Part shown: positions 16,873 to 26,311 of the stretch, in pieces
Layout of the letters: each line of letters starts with the position of its first letter
Position numbering within the stretch: the first letter of the stretch is position 1
Notes under the pieces: model-generated
Told to the model about the DNA's origin: nothing
Databases searched by the model: none
What the model saw: the letters and a program-made list of their open reading frames with translations, nothing else
NCBI GenBank assembly: GCA_965223405.1
Contig: CBDCWO010000006.1
Span: 2,480,001-2,544,000 of the forward strand
Reading direction: 5' to 3'
DNA length: 64,000 nucleotides
Origin: CBDCWO01 sp965223405
Lineage (GTDB): Bacteria > Bacteroidota > Bacteroidia > Chitinophagales > Saprospiraceae
Program-made: the position numbers and the translations under genes

Positions 16873-18249
16873 TTATCTATATTTCAATTTCTGCATCATA
16901 CAATAAAAATTCTGACTTATTTCTTGATATTTTAGATGTATTCCCTCCTTTACTACCCACTTACCATCTACTAGGGTACCTAAATGCATAGATGTATCGG
17001 ATGCATAAACAATGGTTGAGGTCAAATTTGCCAAAGAAGTATTTGCGATGAGTGGATGACTGGCCTTAATGATCATAGCGTCAAATTCTTGACCGACTTC
17101 AAAAAAAACCTGAGCGTTACGACCCATTGCCTTTCTTCCGTTTTTAATGATTTGATTTATGGCGATTAATCCACAATCTTCTTCACCGCTACTTTGAAAT
17201 ATATTGCGCTGATGGGTAGTTAGACGTTGTCCATAATCTAACAATTGTGCTTCCAAAAAAGGATTTAATCTGATATGACTATCCGTTCCTATACACCATT
17301 TTCCTCTCTGTTGCTGAAAATCAATAAACGGAAATAACCCATCTCCCAGGTTACCTTCTGTACTGGGACATAATATAACCTGTGCTTTGCTTTGTGCCAG
17401 GGATTTGCATTCAAATTGATTTAGATGGGTGGCATGGACTAAATTCCAACTTTCATTTAATGAGGTGTTTTCCAATAGCCATTCTACCGGTCTTTTACCC
17501 AAATATTGAATTGAATCCGTGACTTCTTTTTTTTGTTCGGCAATGTGCAAATGAATGGGTTTATCCTTTTCAATTTCAGCGAGTAATTCACGGATAAGAA
17601 TAGGTTCTACAGCGCGCAAGGAATGGATGGCATATCCACAAATTGTATTGCCGTATTCATTGCATGCTCGCTTACTGGCCTCAAACAATTGCAGATATTG
17701 ATCAAGGGTCGAAGAGATAAATCTTTTTTGTTGGGGATCTGGAAATTTGCCAAAGCCTCCTTTTTGATAAAAGACGGGAAGTAAAGTGATTTTTATGCCC
17801 GCATGATGGGCTGCGGCGAGGATACGTTTACCCATTTCTGCTGAATCTGAATATGAGTTTCCCGAGGGATCATGATGTAAATAGTGAAATTCAGCCACGG
17901 AGGTGTAACCATACCTAAGCATTTCAGCATAAAGCATGGTTGCTATGGCTTCCATTTGATTGGGATTTAATTTCAGACTTAATTGATACATTCGATTTCG
18001 CCATCCCCAAAAATCATCCTTATCCGATGGAGAATGATGTTCATTTAATCCAGCCATGGCATATTGAAATGCATGCGAGTGTGCATTTGGAATCCCTGGA
18101 AGAGCATATCCATCCACCGATTCATAGTGTTCTTCCGGATTCGCCACCTTACTCAGCGACCGCAAAACTCCTTGATCATCTACCTGAACATATGCCGGGG
18201 AGATCCAACCCTGATTTTGTAATATGCCTTTAAACTGAAAACTACTCAT
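16873..18249 (-). CDS. hutF: formimidoylglutamate deiminase
   Basis: 458 residues, amidohydrolase superfamily. It removes ammonia from N-formimidoyl-L-glutamate to give N-formyl-L-glutamate, the step that distinguishes the HutF/HutG branch from direct HutG-type formimidoylglutamase. Metal motif NAHSHAFQYAMAGL with His57/His59; later CGYAIHSLRAV, HLHIAEQKKEV, LVHATHLNQFE and IGTDSHIRLNPF carry the other ligands. The start overlaps the end of hutG by 8 bp. Presence with a separate hutG confirms the five-step variant. Confidence 0.95.
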   Translation of the reverse strand: MSSFQFKGILQNQGWISPAYVQVDDQGVLRSLSKVANPEEHYESVDGYALPGIPNAHSHAFQYAMAGLNEHHSPSDKDDFWGWRNRMYQLSLKLNPNQMEAIATMLYAEMLRYGYTSVAEFHYLHHDPSGNSYSDSAEMGKRILAAAHHAGIKITLLPVFYQKGGFGKFPDPQQKRFISSTLDQYLQLFEASKRACNEYGNTICGYAIHSLRAVEPILIRELLAEIEKDKPIHLHIAEQKKEVTDSIQYLGKRPVEWLLENTSLNESWNLVHATHLNQFECKSLAQSKAQVILCPSTEGNLGDGLFPFIDFQQQRGKWCIGTDSHIRLNPFLEAQLLDYGQRLTTHQRNIFQSSGEEDCGLIAINQIIKNGRKAMGRNAQVFFEVGQEFDAMIIKASHPLIANTSLANLTSTIVYASDTSMHLGTLVDGKWVVKEGIHLKYQEISQNFYCMMQKLKYR

Positions 18250-19063
18250 TCTCTATTAAGTATTTGCCCAGGGCCGTAAGGGTTTTGAGTAAAAGTGGTT
18301 TTATTTTCTCTGCCCGTAGCGGATTGAATTTGAGTTCACAATCACCCAAATATAGCTTTTTAACCATTTCTAGTTGTAAAGCATTAACCTGTTTATTTGG
18401 TTGACCAAAGTACCGAGTTATATTTCCTCCTTGAAAAGGATCATTATGTTGAAGTTTCCATTGTGCAGATCCCAATTTATGCAGTGCCATTTCTATCAAG
18501 ACCGAATCAGCAGAACGTCGGTTGTTACTTCCTAAAATGAGATCCGGAAATGGATTTTTAGTAATAGTAGGGATCATACTCCTGATGGAATGTGCATCCC
18601 ACAATAGGACTTTTCCAAATTCTTGTTTTAAATCTTGGAGCAAGGAGGTGAGTTGCTCATAATAAGGTGTATAATATTGCGAAATTCTTCTTTTGACTTC
18701 TTGCTTATCAGGTTCTAATTTTGGGTTTTTATAAATTGGATTTCCAAAAAAGTCATGGGTAGGACAAAGGCCAGTGGTTAACCTGCCATCCTGATAAAGA
18801 GGGACTTGATCTGTGGATCGGTTTAGGTCTATTACCCAGCGATTAAAACGGGCTTGAATTAAAGTAATACCCATTTCAGGAGCAAAATTATATAATCGTT
18901 CTACATGAAAATCTGTATCGTCCGGGTTTTGGATGCTCTCGGGGATAAGATGCTCCCTAATGTCGTCTGGAAACTCGGTTCCGCAATGAGGAACACTTAC
19001 CACAATGGGTAACCGAGGTGATACCGGATTGGAGACATGATAAGGAAGTTTTGTCATCAACAT
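18242..19063 (-). CDS. hutG: N-formylglutamate amidohydrolase
   Basis: 273 residues of the FGase family (PF05013), hydrolysing N-formyl-L-glutamate to glutamate and formate. Typical elements: SVPHCGTEFP (23-32), PDDTDFHVERLY (47-58), RFNRWVIDLNRSTDQVPLY, TGLCPTHDFFG and LLWDAHSIRS. Overlaps hutH by 7 bp and hutF by 8 bp, which implies translational coupling. The start MLMTK could also be the third codon. It completes the path from histidine to glutamate in this operon. Confidence 0.95.
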   Translation of the reverse strand: MLMTKLPYHVSNPVSPRLPIVVSVPHCGTEFPDDIREHLIPESIQNPDDTDFHVERLYNFAPEMGITLIQARFNRWVIDLNRSTDQVPLYQDGRLTTGLCPTHDFFGNPIYKNPKLEPDKQEVKRRISQYYTPYYEQLTSLLQDLKQEFGKVLLWDAHSIRSMIPTITKNPFPDLILGSNNRRSADSVLIEMALHKLGSAQWKLQHNDPFQGGNITRYFGQPNKQVNALQLEMVKKLYLGDCELKFNPLRAEKIKPLLLKTLTALGKYLIENE

Positions 19064-20655
19064 TTTTCAAATAGGTGATCAAATTGGGTATGAAATTGTA
19101 GATCAAATCTTTGATTAGTATCTCTGGTAATTTCGAGGATGGATTCATCTTTGACTATTTGATGAGCCACTTCAATGTCTTTACCAAAGACCCGATCTTC
19201 TTCGGCATGAGTAACTTTCGTGCGGACAAAGGAATGGATTGCTTCGAGAATCTTGCCTGATCTGAGCGGCTTTACAAAATCAAAGGCTTGTGCAGCACAA
19301 ATCAATTCAATGGCCAGTATCTTTTCTAAATTTTCGATAACGGTAACAGCCTTTCTAGCAGAAATTGAGCCCATGCTGACATGATCTTCTTGCCCTAATG
19401 ATGTAGGAATACTGTCTGCACTCGCTGGGAAACACAAAGATTTATTTTCACTTACCAGAGCTGCGGTAGTATACTGAAGCATCATAAATGCTGAATTTAT
19501 ACCTGATTCCTTCATCAATAACTTGGGAACTCCTTTGGCTACTCCCATTAAGGATAGATATATTCTGCGGTCCGATATGTTTCCCAACTCAGAAGCCGCC
19601 AGACAGGCATAGTCAAGAGGTAGAGCCAAAGGTTGACCGTGAAAGTTACCCCCACTAATGGCCATTCCCTCCTGGGTGATTACCGGATTGTCCGTCACGG
19701 CATTGAGTTCTATTTCCAATGCCTCTTTTAGATGGAGCCATGCCGTTCTAGATGCACCGTGTACCTGTGGCATACATCGCAATGAATAAGGATCCTGAAC
19801 ACGATCACATTCGGCATGAGAAGTAATAATCTCCGAATCTTTCAATAAATGGTAAAGTCGGTGAGCTACATGCTGATTCCCAGGAAAAGGTCTGAGGATG
19901 TGCAAATCAGGCAGAAACGGCCTGAATGACCCTAATAATCCTTCTACCATCAAAGCACCAATAAGGTCAGCCTGGCTTAATAGGCTGGCAAATTTGGTGA
20001 CCACTTGAACGGCATACGCAGCAATAAATTGAGTACCGTTAATCAGGGCAAGCCCTTCCTTGGCCCCCAATTGAATTGGTTGCAAACCTTTCTTTTGATA
20101 AAGTTCAGGCGTGGGTATAGTTACTCCCTTGTATTTAACTTTTCCCAATCCAATCAACGGTAAAAATAAATGGGCCAGGGGAGCCAGATCTCCGGATGCT
20201 CCCACTGATCCTTGCGAAGGTACTACAGGGATAACATCCTCATGGATGTGCCATAATATTCGTTGTAAAGTGTCAGCAGAAATACCGGAAAATCCTTTTG
20301 CCAAAGAATGCAATTTCAGAATCAGCATTAATTTGGCAACCTCCGTTGGAATCTTGGCACCAACCCCGACACTATGACTTTTTAATATATTGTATTGGAG
20401 TTTGATGGTATCCTTTTTCCCGATTCGGGTATTGCACAAGGGTCCAAATCCGGTATTAATTCCATAAACAGCTTCGTCCCCAGCCGCGATTTTGGTAACA
20501 ATCATACGGCTGGCTTTTATTCTATCGAGACAAGCATTACTCAATTCTCCTTTAAGTAGACCTTTACAAAGCTGCATCGCTACTCCCGCTGTAAGAATAT
20601 CTTCTCCGTAAAGAAATGTGGCTACAGATTCCGGCATAGGCTTTCTAAATTTCAT
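19057..20655 (-). CDS. hutH: histidine ammonia-lyase
   Basis: 532 residues. It deaminates histidine to urocanate using a methylidene-imidazolone cofactor formed from Ala-Ser-Gly, present at 153-155 within GSVGASGDLAPLAHL. GINTGFGPL, Tyr64 of AVYGINTG and the later GGNFHGQP and QEDHVSMGS segments are standard. First gene of the hut operon. A perfect -7 element ends only one base before the annotated ATG, so a transcript starting a few bases downstream would omit this codon; Met7 (position 20637, MPESVATFLYGED) is therefore a serious alternative start. No regulator (HutC or other) lies near the operon. Confidence 0.96.
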   Translation of the reverse strand: MKFRKPMPESVATFLYGEDILTAGVAMQLCKGLLKGELSNACLDRIKASRMIVTKIAAGDEAVYGINTGFGPLCNTRIGKKDTIKLQYNILKSHSVGVGAKIPTEVAKLMLILKLHSLAKGFSGISADTLQRILWHIHEDVIPVVPSQGSVGASGDLAPLAHLFLPLIGLGKVKYKGVTIPTPELYQKKGLQPIQLGAKEGLALINGTQFIAAYAVQVVTKFASLLSQADLIGALMVEGLLGSFRPFLPDLHILRPFPGNQHVAHRLYHLLKDSEIITSHAECDRVQDPYSLRCMPQVHGASRTAWLHLKEALEIELNAVTDNPVITQEGMAISGGNFHGQPLALPLDYACLAASELGNISDRRIYLSLMGVAKGVPKLLMKESGINSAFMMLQYTTAALVSENKSLCFPASADSIPTSLGQEDHVSMGSISARKAVTVIENLEKILAIELICAAQAFDFVKPLRSGKILEAIHSFVRTKVTHAEEDRVFGKDIEVAHQIVKDESILEITRDTNQRFDLQFHTQFDHLFEKC

Positions 20656-20656
20656 T

Positions 20657-20687
20657 CAAAGATATTTTTAATTTTATGGAACAACAA
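20657..20687 (-). promoter_or_regulatory. promoter of the hut operon
   Basis: On the minus strand TATCTTTG (20664-20657) is a perfect TAnnTTTG element, with TTG (20684-20682) 17 nt upstream. It lies directly in front of the first hutH ATG, so the transcript would be nearly leaderless, or translation would begin at the second ATG. Elements are seen; activity is inferred. Confidence 0.6.
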
Positions 20688-20733
20688 TGCAACTTATAAA
20701 GCAATATTAAATCATAGAACAAAATTTTAAATT

Positions 20734-22221
20734 ATGATAGATGGGAAGAAATTTTTTTACGCATACTTTAAATCTGCGTGGATCGCGATCATCGGCATAT
20801 GGTTATTTCTATTAGTAGTTGGAATCCAGTGTCGCAATCCGATCTCTTCTCCAAAACATAATGTGTTGTTGATCTTAGTCGATGATTTGGGTTGGAATGA
20901 TCTAGGATGCTACGGGAGCAGTTTTCATGAAACTCCGAGACTGGATGCATTTGCCCAGGAGAGTTTTATGTTTACCAACGCCTATTCAGCCTCTCCGGTT
21001 TGTTCTCCTACCAGGGCAGCCATTATGACGGGTAAAAATCCGGTTAGTGTCAATATAACTGATTGGATCAAAGGTCGAAATCCCCGTAATCAACGATTAA
21101 AAAACATCCAGGATTTAGATCAATTACCTTTGGAAGAATATACTATAGCTGAGGCTTTAAAAGACAATGGTTATCACACTTTTTTTGCCGGGAAGTGGCA
21201 TTTGGGAGGAGAGGGATATTTCCCGGAAGATCAAGGATTTGAAATCAATATTGGTGGTCATGAACGGGGCTCACCTCCCGGAGGGTATTATGCTCCGTAT
21301 AAAAACCCTAAGATGACTGATGGACCACAAGGAGAATATTTACCTGACCGACTCACTGATGAATGCCTTAAATTCATCCAGAAACAAGAGGGCAAAGAAA
21401 ATCCTTTTTTTGCCATGTTATCCTTTTATACAGTGCACACACCTATTCAAGCCTGTGACCGGTATTTATCAAAATATCAGGAAAAAAGAATTCACTTACC
21501 GGATAGTGGAAAAGTGAAATTAGTAGATGAAGGGGATGGATCTACTATGCTCAGGCAGGTTAGACCGGATTATGCCAGTATGGTAGAAGCTATGGATGAA
21601 AATGTAGGTCGTCTTTTGCAGGGATTGAAAGATCAGGGGATCTGGGATAACACAATAGTTATATTTACTTCTGACAATGGAGGATTATCAACTCTTAATA
21701 AAAATCGAGTTGCACCAACCTCTGTCAGGCCTTTACGGGCAGGGAAGGGGTGGTGCAACGAAGGGGGCATACGCGTACCTTTGTTGGTTCATATGCCGGG
21801 AATAACAAAATCTGGAGCTAGAAGTGATGTTCCTGTAGTCAGTCATGATTTTTTCCCAACGCTGGCTAACCAACTGAAGTTGGATCTACCGGAAGAGGTA
21901 GATTTTGATGGCCGGGATATTACTCCAATAATTCAGAATAAAGAGTTTGATCGAGAATTCTTAATCTGGCACTATCCTCATTATCATGGATCGATGTGGA
22001 GGCCAGGTGCTGGGATTCGGCAGGGTAACTGGAAATTGGTTATCCATTATGAAACCAATGAATCCGAATTATACAATTTGGAGTCAGATATCGAAGAACA
22101 AAATGATTTATCACTTCAATTTCCTGACAAAAAATCAGAATTATTTACATTGCTCCAACAGCGACAAGTGGAATTAGGAGCTAAGTTTCCGGAAATAAAT
22201 GAGGAATATACTCCGGATTGA
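20734..22221 (+). CDS. S1-type sulfatase, lipoprotein
   Basis: 495 residues. A membrane segment (16-31) ends in a lipobox-like GIQC (Cys33). The arylsulfatase fold is clear: LLILVDDLGWNDLGCYGS with two metal Asp (50-51), formylglycine motif CSPTRAAIMTG (Cys90), AGKWHLGG and FTSDNGG. It needs Cys90 converted to formylglycine by a maturase, none of which is in the window. It hydrolyses sulfate esters, presumably on a glycan. It is divergent from hutH and ends 6 bp before the next sulfatase, which is read in the opposite direction. Substrate not determinable. Confidence 0.93.
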   Translation: MIDGKKFFYAYFKSAWIAIIGIWLFLLVVGIQCRNPISSPKHNVLLILVDDLGWNDLGCYGSSFHETPRLDAFAQESFMFTNAYSASPVCSPTRAAIMTGKNPVSVNITDWIKGRNPRNQRLKNIQDLDQLPLEEYTIAEALKDNGYHTFFAGKWHLGGEGYFPEDQGFEINIGGHERGSPPGGYYAPYKNPKMTDGPQGEYLPDRLTDECLKFIQKQEGKENPFFAMLSFYTVHTPIQACDRYLSKYQEKRIHLPDSGKVKLVDEGDGSTMLRQVRPDYASMVEAMDENVGRLLQGLKDQGIWDNTIVIFTSDNGGLSTLNKNRVAPTSVRPLRAGKGWCNEGGIRVPLLVHMPGITKSGARSDVPVVSHDFFPTLANQLKLDLPEEVDFDGRDITPIIQNKEFDREFLIWHYPHYHGSMWRPGAGIRQGNWKLVIHYETNESELYNLESDIEEQNDLSLQFPDKKSELFTLLQQRQVELGAKFPEINEEYTPD

Positions 22222-22227
22222 TGAAAG

Positions 22228-23679
22228 TCACTTTTCACCGGGAAATTTAAAAACCGGCGAAGGAACTCTGGAATGTTTCATGATAGCGAATAAAGAATCT
22301 ACAACTTCCGGGTATTCATCCGCGAGATTATTGTTTTCTCCCAGATCATTGGATAAATCATAAAGTTCAAGGTTTTTGGTCATTCCTTCTTTCAATTGGT
22401 ATTGAACTAACTTCCAGTTTTCTTTGCGCAGAGCTCGCCTTCCACCTCTTTCATGAAACTCCCAATATAGATGATCATGTTTCAATTGGTCTGGTAAATT
22501 GAGCATTGTCGGTAAAAAAGAAATTCCATCCAAGTTTTCAGGAACGCTGGTTTTGACCAACTCGGCAATTGTAGGCATTACGTCCCAAAATGCAGATACA
22601 TGATCATTTTTTGATCCTTTCGCTATTTGACCAGGCCATTTGGCCAACATGGGTACACGTATTCCGCCTTCATATAAATCTCTTTTATATCCCCTCAACG
22701 GACCATTGCTATCGAAGTAGTCTGGATCGGCACCACCTTCTAGGTGTGGCCCGTTATCCGAAGTAAAGATGACCAGAGTGTTATCGGCAATTCTTAATTC
22801 ATCTAATTGGTCAAGTATACTACCTACTTGTTCGTCCAGCAGAGTAACCATTGCGGCGAAAGCAGCATGACTTTCACTTTGTGACCCGTAAGGTCCTAAT
22901 CTGTAATGGTCTCCGTCATCCACTCCCTGGTACTGCTTTTCCGGTAAAAATTTATTCCGGTATTTTGCCAGATATTCTTCGGGAACCAACAACTCCGCAT
23001 GGGGAATTACATTGGGATAAAACAAGAAAAAACTGGTGTCTTTATTTTGTTGAATAAATTCTATAGCCTTCTCGTGGATCAATTGGGGTGAATATATACC
23101 TTCATTTGCACCCATATTTTCTTCCAAAGCTACTTTTGATCGATTATCCCACAGATGGCGAGGATAGTAATTGTGGGCTAGCCGCTGACAATTATATCCA
23201 AAAAATCGGTCGAATCCTTGAAACATTGGGTCACCGGTTGATCCAGGCCCTCCTAATCCCCATTTACCAAAAGCACCTGTTACATATCCTCTGGTTTTCA
23301 ACATTTCGGCAAGGGTATAACAAGAATCCGGAATTGGCCACTGGCCTTCCGGCTTTAATTCTTTATTTCCTCTGATCGTAGTATGCCCTGTATGCTGGCC
23401 GGTCATCAAAGCTGATCTCGATGGAGCGCACACCGTACTACCTGAATAGTGCTGGGTAAACAGCATTCCTTCAGCGGCAAAACGATCAAGGTTGGGAGTA
23501 CTGAAATTCTTTTGCCCATAACAACTGAGATCTCCATAACCCAGGTCATCGGCAAGAATGTAAATAATATTAGGATTTCCATCCGAATCTGGTTCCTGGG
23601 CATCCTTGTTTTCCACCGGATTACAAGCATACATTACGAATAAGATACCGTATAAAATAACTTGAAATAAGCACTTCAT
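22228..23679 (-). CDS. S1-type sulfatase, lipoprotein
   Basis: 483 residues; signal with lipobox Cys19 (VMYAC). IIYILADDLGYGDLSCYGQ (38-56) provides metal ligands and TVCAPSRSALMTGQHTGH carries the formylglycine Cys84; FGKWGLGGPGS and FTSDNGPHLEGGADPDYF follow the arylsulfatase A-like pattern, and YWEFHERGGRRALRKENWKL is the usual C-terminal subdomain. Sits 32 bp downstream of the third sulfatase on the same strand, so the two are likely co-transcribed. The target is probably a sulfated polysaccharide; the GH29 enzyme elsewhere in the window makes sulfated fucans a thought, no more. Confidence 0.93.
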   Translation of the reverse strand: MKCLFQVILYGILFVMYACNPVENKDAQEPDSDGNPNIIYILADDLGYGDLSCYGQKNFSTPNLDRFAAEGMLFTQHYSGSTVCAPSRSALMTGQHTGHTTIRGNKELKPEGQWPIPDSCYTLAEMLKTRGYVTGAFGKWGLGGPGSTGDPMFQGFDRFFGYNCQRLAHNYYPRHLWDNRSKVALEENMGANEGIYSPQLIHEKAIEFIQQNKDTSFFLFYPNVIPHAELLVPEEYLAKYRNKFLPEKQYQGVDDGDHYRLGPYGSQSESHAAFAAMVTLLDEQVGSILDQLDELRIADNTLVIFTSDNGPHLEGGADPDYFDSNGPLRGYKRDLYEGGIRVPMLAKWPGQIAKGSKNDHVSAFWDVMPTIAELVKTSVPENLDGISFLPTMLNLPDQLKHDHLYWEFHERGGRRALRKENWKLVQYQLKEGMTKNLELYDLSNDLGENNNLADEYPEVVDSLFAIMKHSRVPSPVFKFPGEK

Positions 23680-23711
23680 TAATAAGGCGATTTAGGTATA
23701 ATAATTGTCAT

Positions 23712-25160
23712 TTAACTCTTAAATTCAGGATTGAGCTGTGATGGGATAAATGCTTTGGTGTCTTGTTGCATTTTTCGCAGTTTGGTCAGCATTTGTCGTT
23801 TCCTTTCTGGTTCTTGATCTGCCAGATTGTTTTGTTCGCTTAAATCAGTATCCAGATTGTACAATTCCAATTCACCGGTTTCAAAATATTCAATAAGTTT
23901 CCATTCATTCCATCTGATCACACTGCATGGTGTGGTTCTCCATATGGTTGACTTATAGGCATCCTTAAGAGCCATATTTCTTTTATTCATCTCCAGATAG
24001 GCCGGAAAATGCCAAAACAAAGTCCTATCTGCTATTTGATCCCCTTTTAATAATGGAAGCAAACTTACCCCATCTACAGGCTTTTCCATTATTACATCAG
24101 GTATTAATTCCAAAAGTGTAGGTAATATATCACTTCCAATAACCGGAACTTCACATTGACTACCCCCTTTGGTAACTCCAGGCCACTTTATAAATAAAGG
24201 TTCCCGAATACCTCCTTCGTAGTACATACCTTTTACACCTCTCAATGGCTTTGCCAGGGAAACACCTCCATGAGGACCATTATCAGAGGAAAAGATGATG
24301 ATCGTATTATCGGTAAGTTTCAAATTGGATAAATGTTGTAAAACGGAACCAATAGCTTGGTCCATTGCCTCGATCATGGCTGCATATTTTGGATTTTTGT
24401 GATTGATGCCTGGGGATTTATCACTGTATTTTGCCACCAGGTCCTGGCGTGCTTGTATCGGTGTATGAACCGAATAAAACGGAAAATAAAGCAAAAAAGG
24501 TTGTTCAGAATGATCACTTATCCAGGTGTTTACATCTTTTGCCAATCGCGCTGGTAAGTGCTCACCTTTAGGTCCATCAGTCAATTTAGGATTTTTATAC
24601 GGAGAAAAATAAGATTTGGGATGTCCCAGGTGATTACCGCCAATATTGTGGTCGAATCCATAAGGAATCGGATCTTCAGAAAGATGCCATTTTCCTGCGA
24701 CACAGGTAGTGTACCCGGCATCTTTAAAATATTGGGGTAATGTCTTCAATCCGGGATCCAAAGTAACCTTATTATCCACCGGAATAAGCTTGCGGTTTGC
24801 TGAACTTCCTCTTGCAGCACTTGCCACAGTGTAAATTCCGTTTCTGGGTGGATACATTCCGGTCATTAGACAAGCCCGGGATGGGGCACAGTTGGCTGCA
24901 TTGGCATATGCTTGATTGAAAACCATACTTTCTTTTGCCAGTTGATCTAAAACGGGTGTTTCATAATAATCTGACTTGACTCCCAGATCGGTCCACCCAA
25001 GATCATCTGCATAAAAAATGACCACATTTAATGGTTTTGCTTCGATAATGGATTTACAATTAAGCGAATTTAAAATTAGAATTGTGGTAATGAATATGAT
25101 GTTGTTCAGACCCATCTGAATGATTTTTATGACTACAGAAATATACTTAAGTTGTTTCAA
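23712..25160 (-). CDS. S1-type sulfatase, exported
   Basis: 482 residues. VVIFYADDLGWTDLGVKSD gives the metal-binding Asp pair near 52-53; NCAPSRACLMTGMYPPRNG carries the formylglycine Cys91; VAGKWHLSEDP and FSSDNGPHGG follow. The first 15 residues are not needed for a signal peptide: Met16 (position 25115) starts MGLNNIIFITTILILNSLNC, a good lipoprotein signal, and is the more likely start. It is the promoter-proximal gene of a two-sulfatase unit with 22228-23679. Substrate unknown. Confidence 0.92.
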   Translation of the reverse strand: MKQLKYISVVIKIIQMGLNNIIFITTILILNSLNCKSIIEAKPLNVVIFYADDLGWTDLGVKSDYYETPVLDQLAKESMVFNQAYANAANCAPSRACLMTGMYPPRNGIYTVASAARGSSANRKLIPVDNKVTLDPGLKTLPQYFKDAGYTTCVAGKWHLSEDPIPYGFDHNIGGNHLGHPKSYFSPYKNPKLTDGPKGEHLPARLAKDVNTWISDHSEQPFLLYFPFYSVHTPIQARQDLVAKYSDKSPGINHKNPKYAAMIEAMDQAIGSVLQHLSNLKLTDNTIIIFSSDNGPHGGVSLAKPLRGVKGMYYEGGIREPLFIKWPGVTKGGSQCEVPVIGSDILPTLLELIPDVIMEKPVDGVSLLPLLKGDQIADRTLFWHFPAYLEMNKRNMALKDAYKSTIWRTTPCSVIRWNEWKLIEYFETGELELYNLDTDLSEQNNLADQEPERKRQMLTKLRKMQQDTKAFIPSQLNPEFKS

Positions 25161-25280
25161 TATTTTACTGAAGGAATCAAAATAACAAAATTTAATCTGG
25201 TAATTAAATAGTAAATTGGAACAAAATTCTAATACTTGAAAATTAATTCATTTCAGAGTATAACAATTATCGGTTATTTT

Positions 25281-25288
25281 TACCTTCG
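25281..25288 (+). promoter_or_regulatory. possible -7 element of accA
   Basis: TACCTTCG, one mismatch from TAnnTTTG, 20 nt before the accA start. No convincing TTG/TTTG at the right distance upstream, hence low confidence. Confidence 0.3.
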
Positions 25289-25308
25289 CCAATACAATTA
25301 ATACTGAG

Positions 25309-26310
25309 ATGGTATTTCTGGATTTCGAACAACCATTAGAAAAACTATACCAACAACTTGAGAAAATCAAGCAGGTAGGTAGTGAAGGTGATGTTGATGT
25401 CTCTGAAACAATTGCTGAAATTGAAAGCAAAATAAAGGTAAAAAGGAAAGAGATCTATTCCAATTTAACTGGATGGCAAAAAGTACAACTAAGCCGTCAT
25501 CCAGAACGTCCATATACTTTTTATTACATCAGTCAGATATGTAAAAAGTTTGTCGAATTACATGGGGATCGAAATTTCGGTGATGATAAAGCAATAATAG
25601 GTGGACTTGGAAAAATAAATGGTGAAACGATCATGATTATCGGACACCAAAAAGGGATCAACACCAAAATGAGACAGTATCGAAACTTTGGGATGGCTAA
25701 TCCCGAAGGATATCGCAAAGCATTGCGCCTCATGAAAATTGCCGAAAAATTTGGCTTTCCAGTAGTTTGTTTCATTGATACACCCGGAGCCTATCCAGGG
25801 ATTGAGGCTGAAGAAAGAGGTCAAGCTGAAGCTATTGCCAAGAATTTAATAGAAATGGTACAATTGAAGGTTCCAATACTCTGTTATATTATAGGTGAAG
25901 GAGCATCAGGAGGAGCTTTGGGAATAGGAGTTGGTGATAAAGTGTATATGCTGGAGAATACCTGGTATAGTGTTATTTCACCAGAATCTTGTTCTTCTAT
26001 CTTGTGGAGAAGTTGGGATTATAAGGAACAGGCGGCAGAAGCCTTAAAATTGACAGCTGACCATATGTTTGAGTTTGGATTGGTGGACGGAATTGTCAAA
26101 GAACCTTTGGGTGGAGCTCATTCCGATCCGGAAGGTATGTCTAGATTATTGAAGAAACATATTAAAAAAGAATTGTCAAATTTAAAAGAAATAGATGCTA
26201 CCACCCGTGTGAATCAGCGAATAGCTAAATACAGTTCTATGGGTAAAGTAAAAGTAAAAAACTCAATAAACCCGGAAGAAGAGCCAGTCACGGAAGAGGA
26301 TAAATCGTAA
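25309..26310 (+). CDS. accA: acetyl-CoA carboxylase carboxyltransferase, alpha subunit
   Basis: 333 residues, usual length for AccA (about 315-325) with a short acidic/lysine-rich tail. It forms the carboxyltransferase with AccD and makes malonyl-CoA for fatty-acid synthesis in the cytoplasm. Diagnostic segments: RHPERPYTFYYI, ELHGDRNFGDDKAIIGGLG, GHQKGINTKMRQYRNFGMAN, FIDTPGAYPGIEAEERGQ, GEGASGGALGIGVGD and ISPESCSSILWR. First of three close genes (1-bp gap to DUF6913, which overlaps dapA by 8 bp). Confidence 0.97.
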   Translation: MVFLDFEQPLEKLYQQLEKIKQVGSEGDVDVSETIAEIESKIKVKRKEIYSNLTGWQKVQLSRHPERPYTFYYISQICKKFVELHGDRNFGDDKAIIGGLGKINGETIMIIGHQKGINTKMRQYRNFGMANPEGYRKALRLMKIAEKFGFPVVCFIDTPGAYPGIEAEERGQAEAIAKNLIEMVQLKVPILCYIIGEGASGGALGIGVGDKVYMLENTWYSVISPESCSSILWRSWDYKEQAAEALKLTADHMFEFGLVDGIVKEPLGGAHSDPEGMSRLLKKHIKKELSNLKEIDATTRVNQRIAKYSSMGKVKVKNSINPEEEPVTEEDKS

Positions 26311-26311
26311 A

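Noticed and set aside
22203..22250. hairpin terminator between the convergent sulfatases
   Set aside because: TGAAAG...ACTTTTCA pairing is short and imperfect and no T-run follows on either strand.
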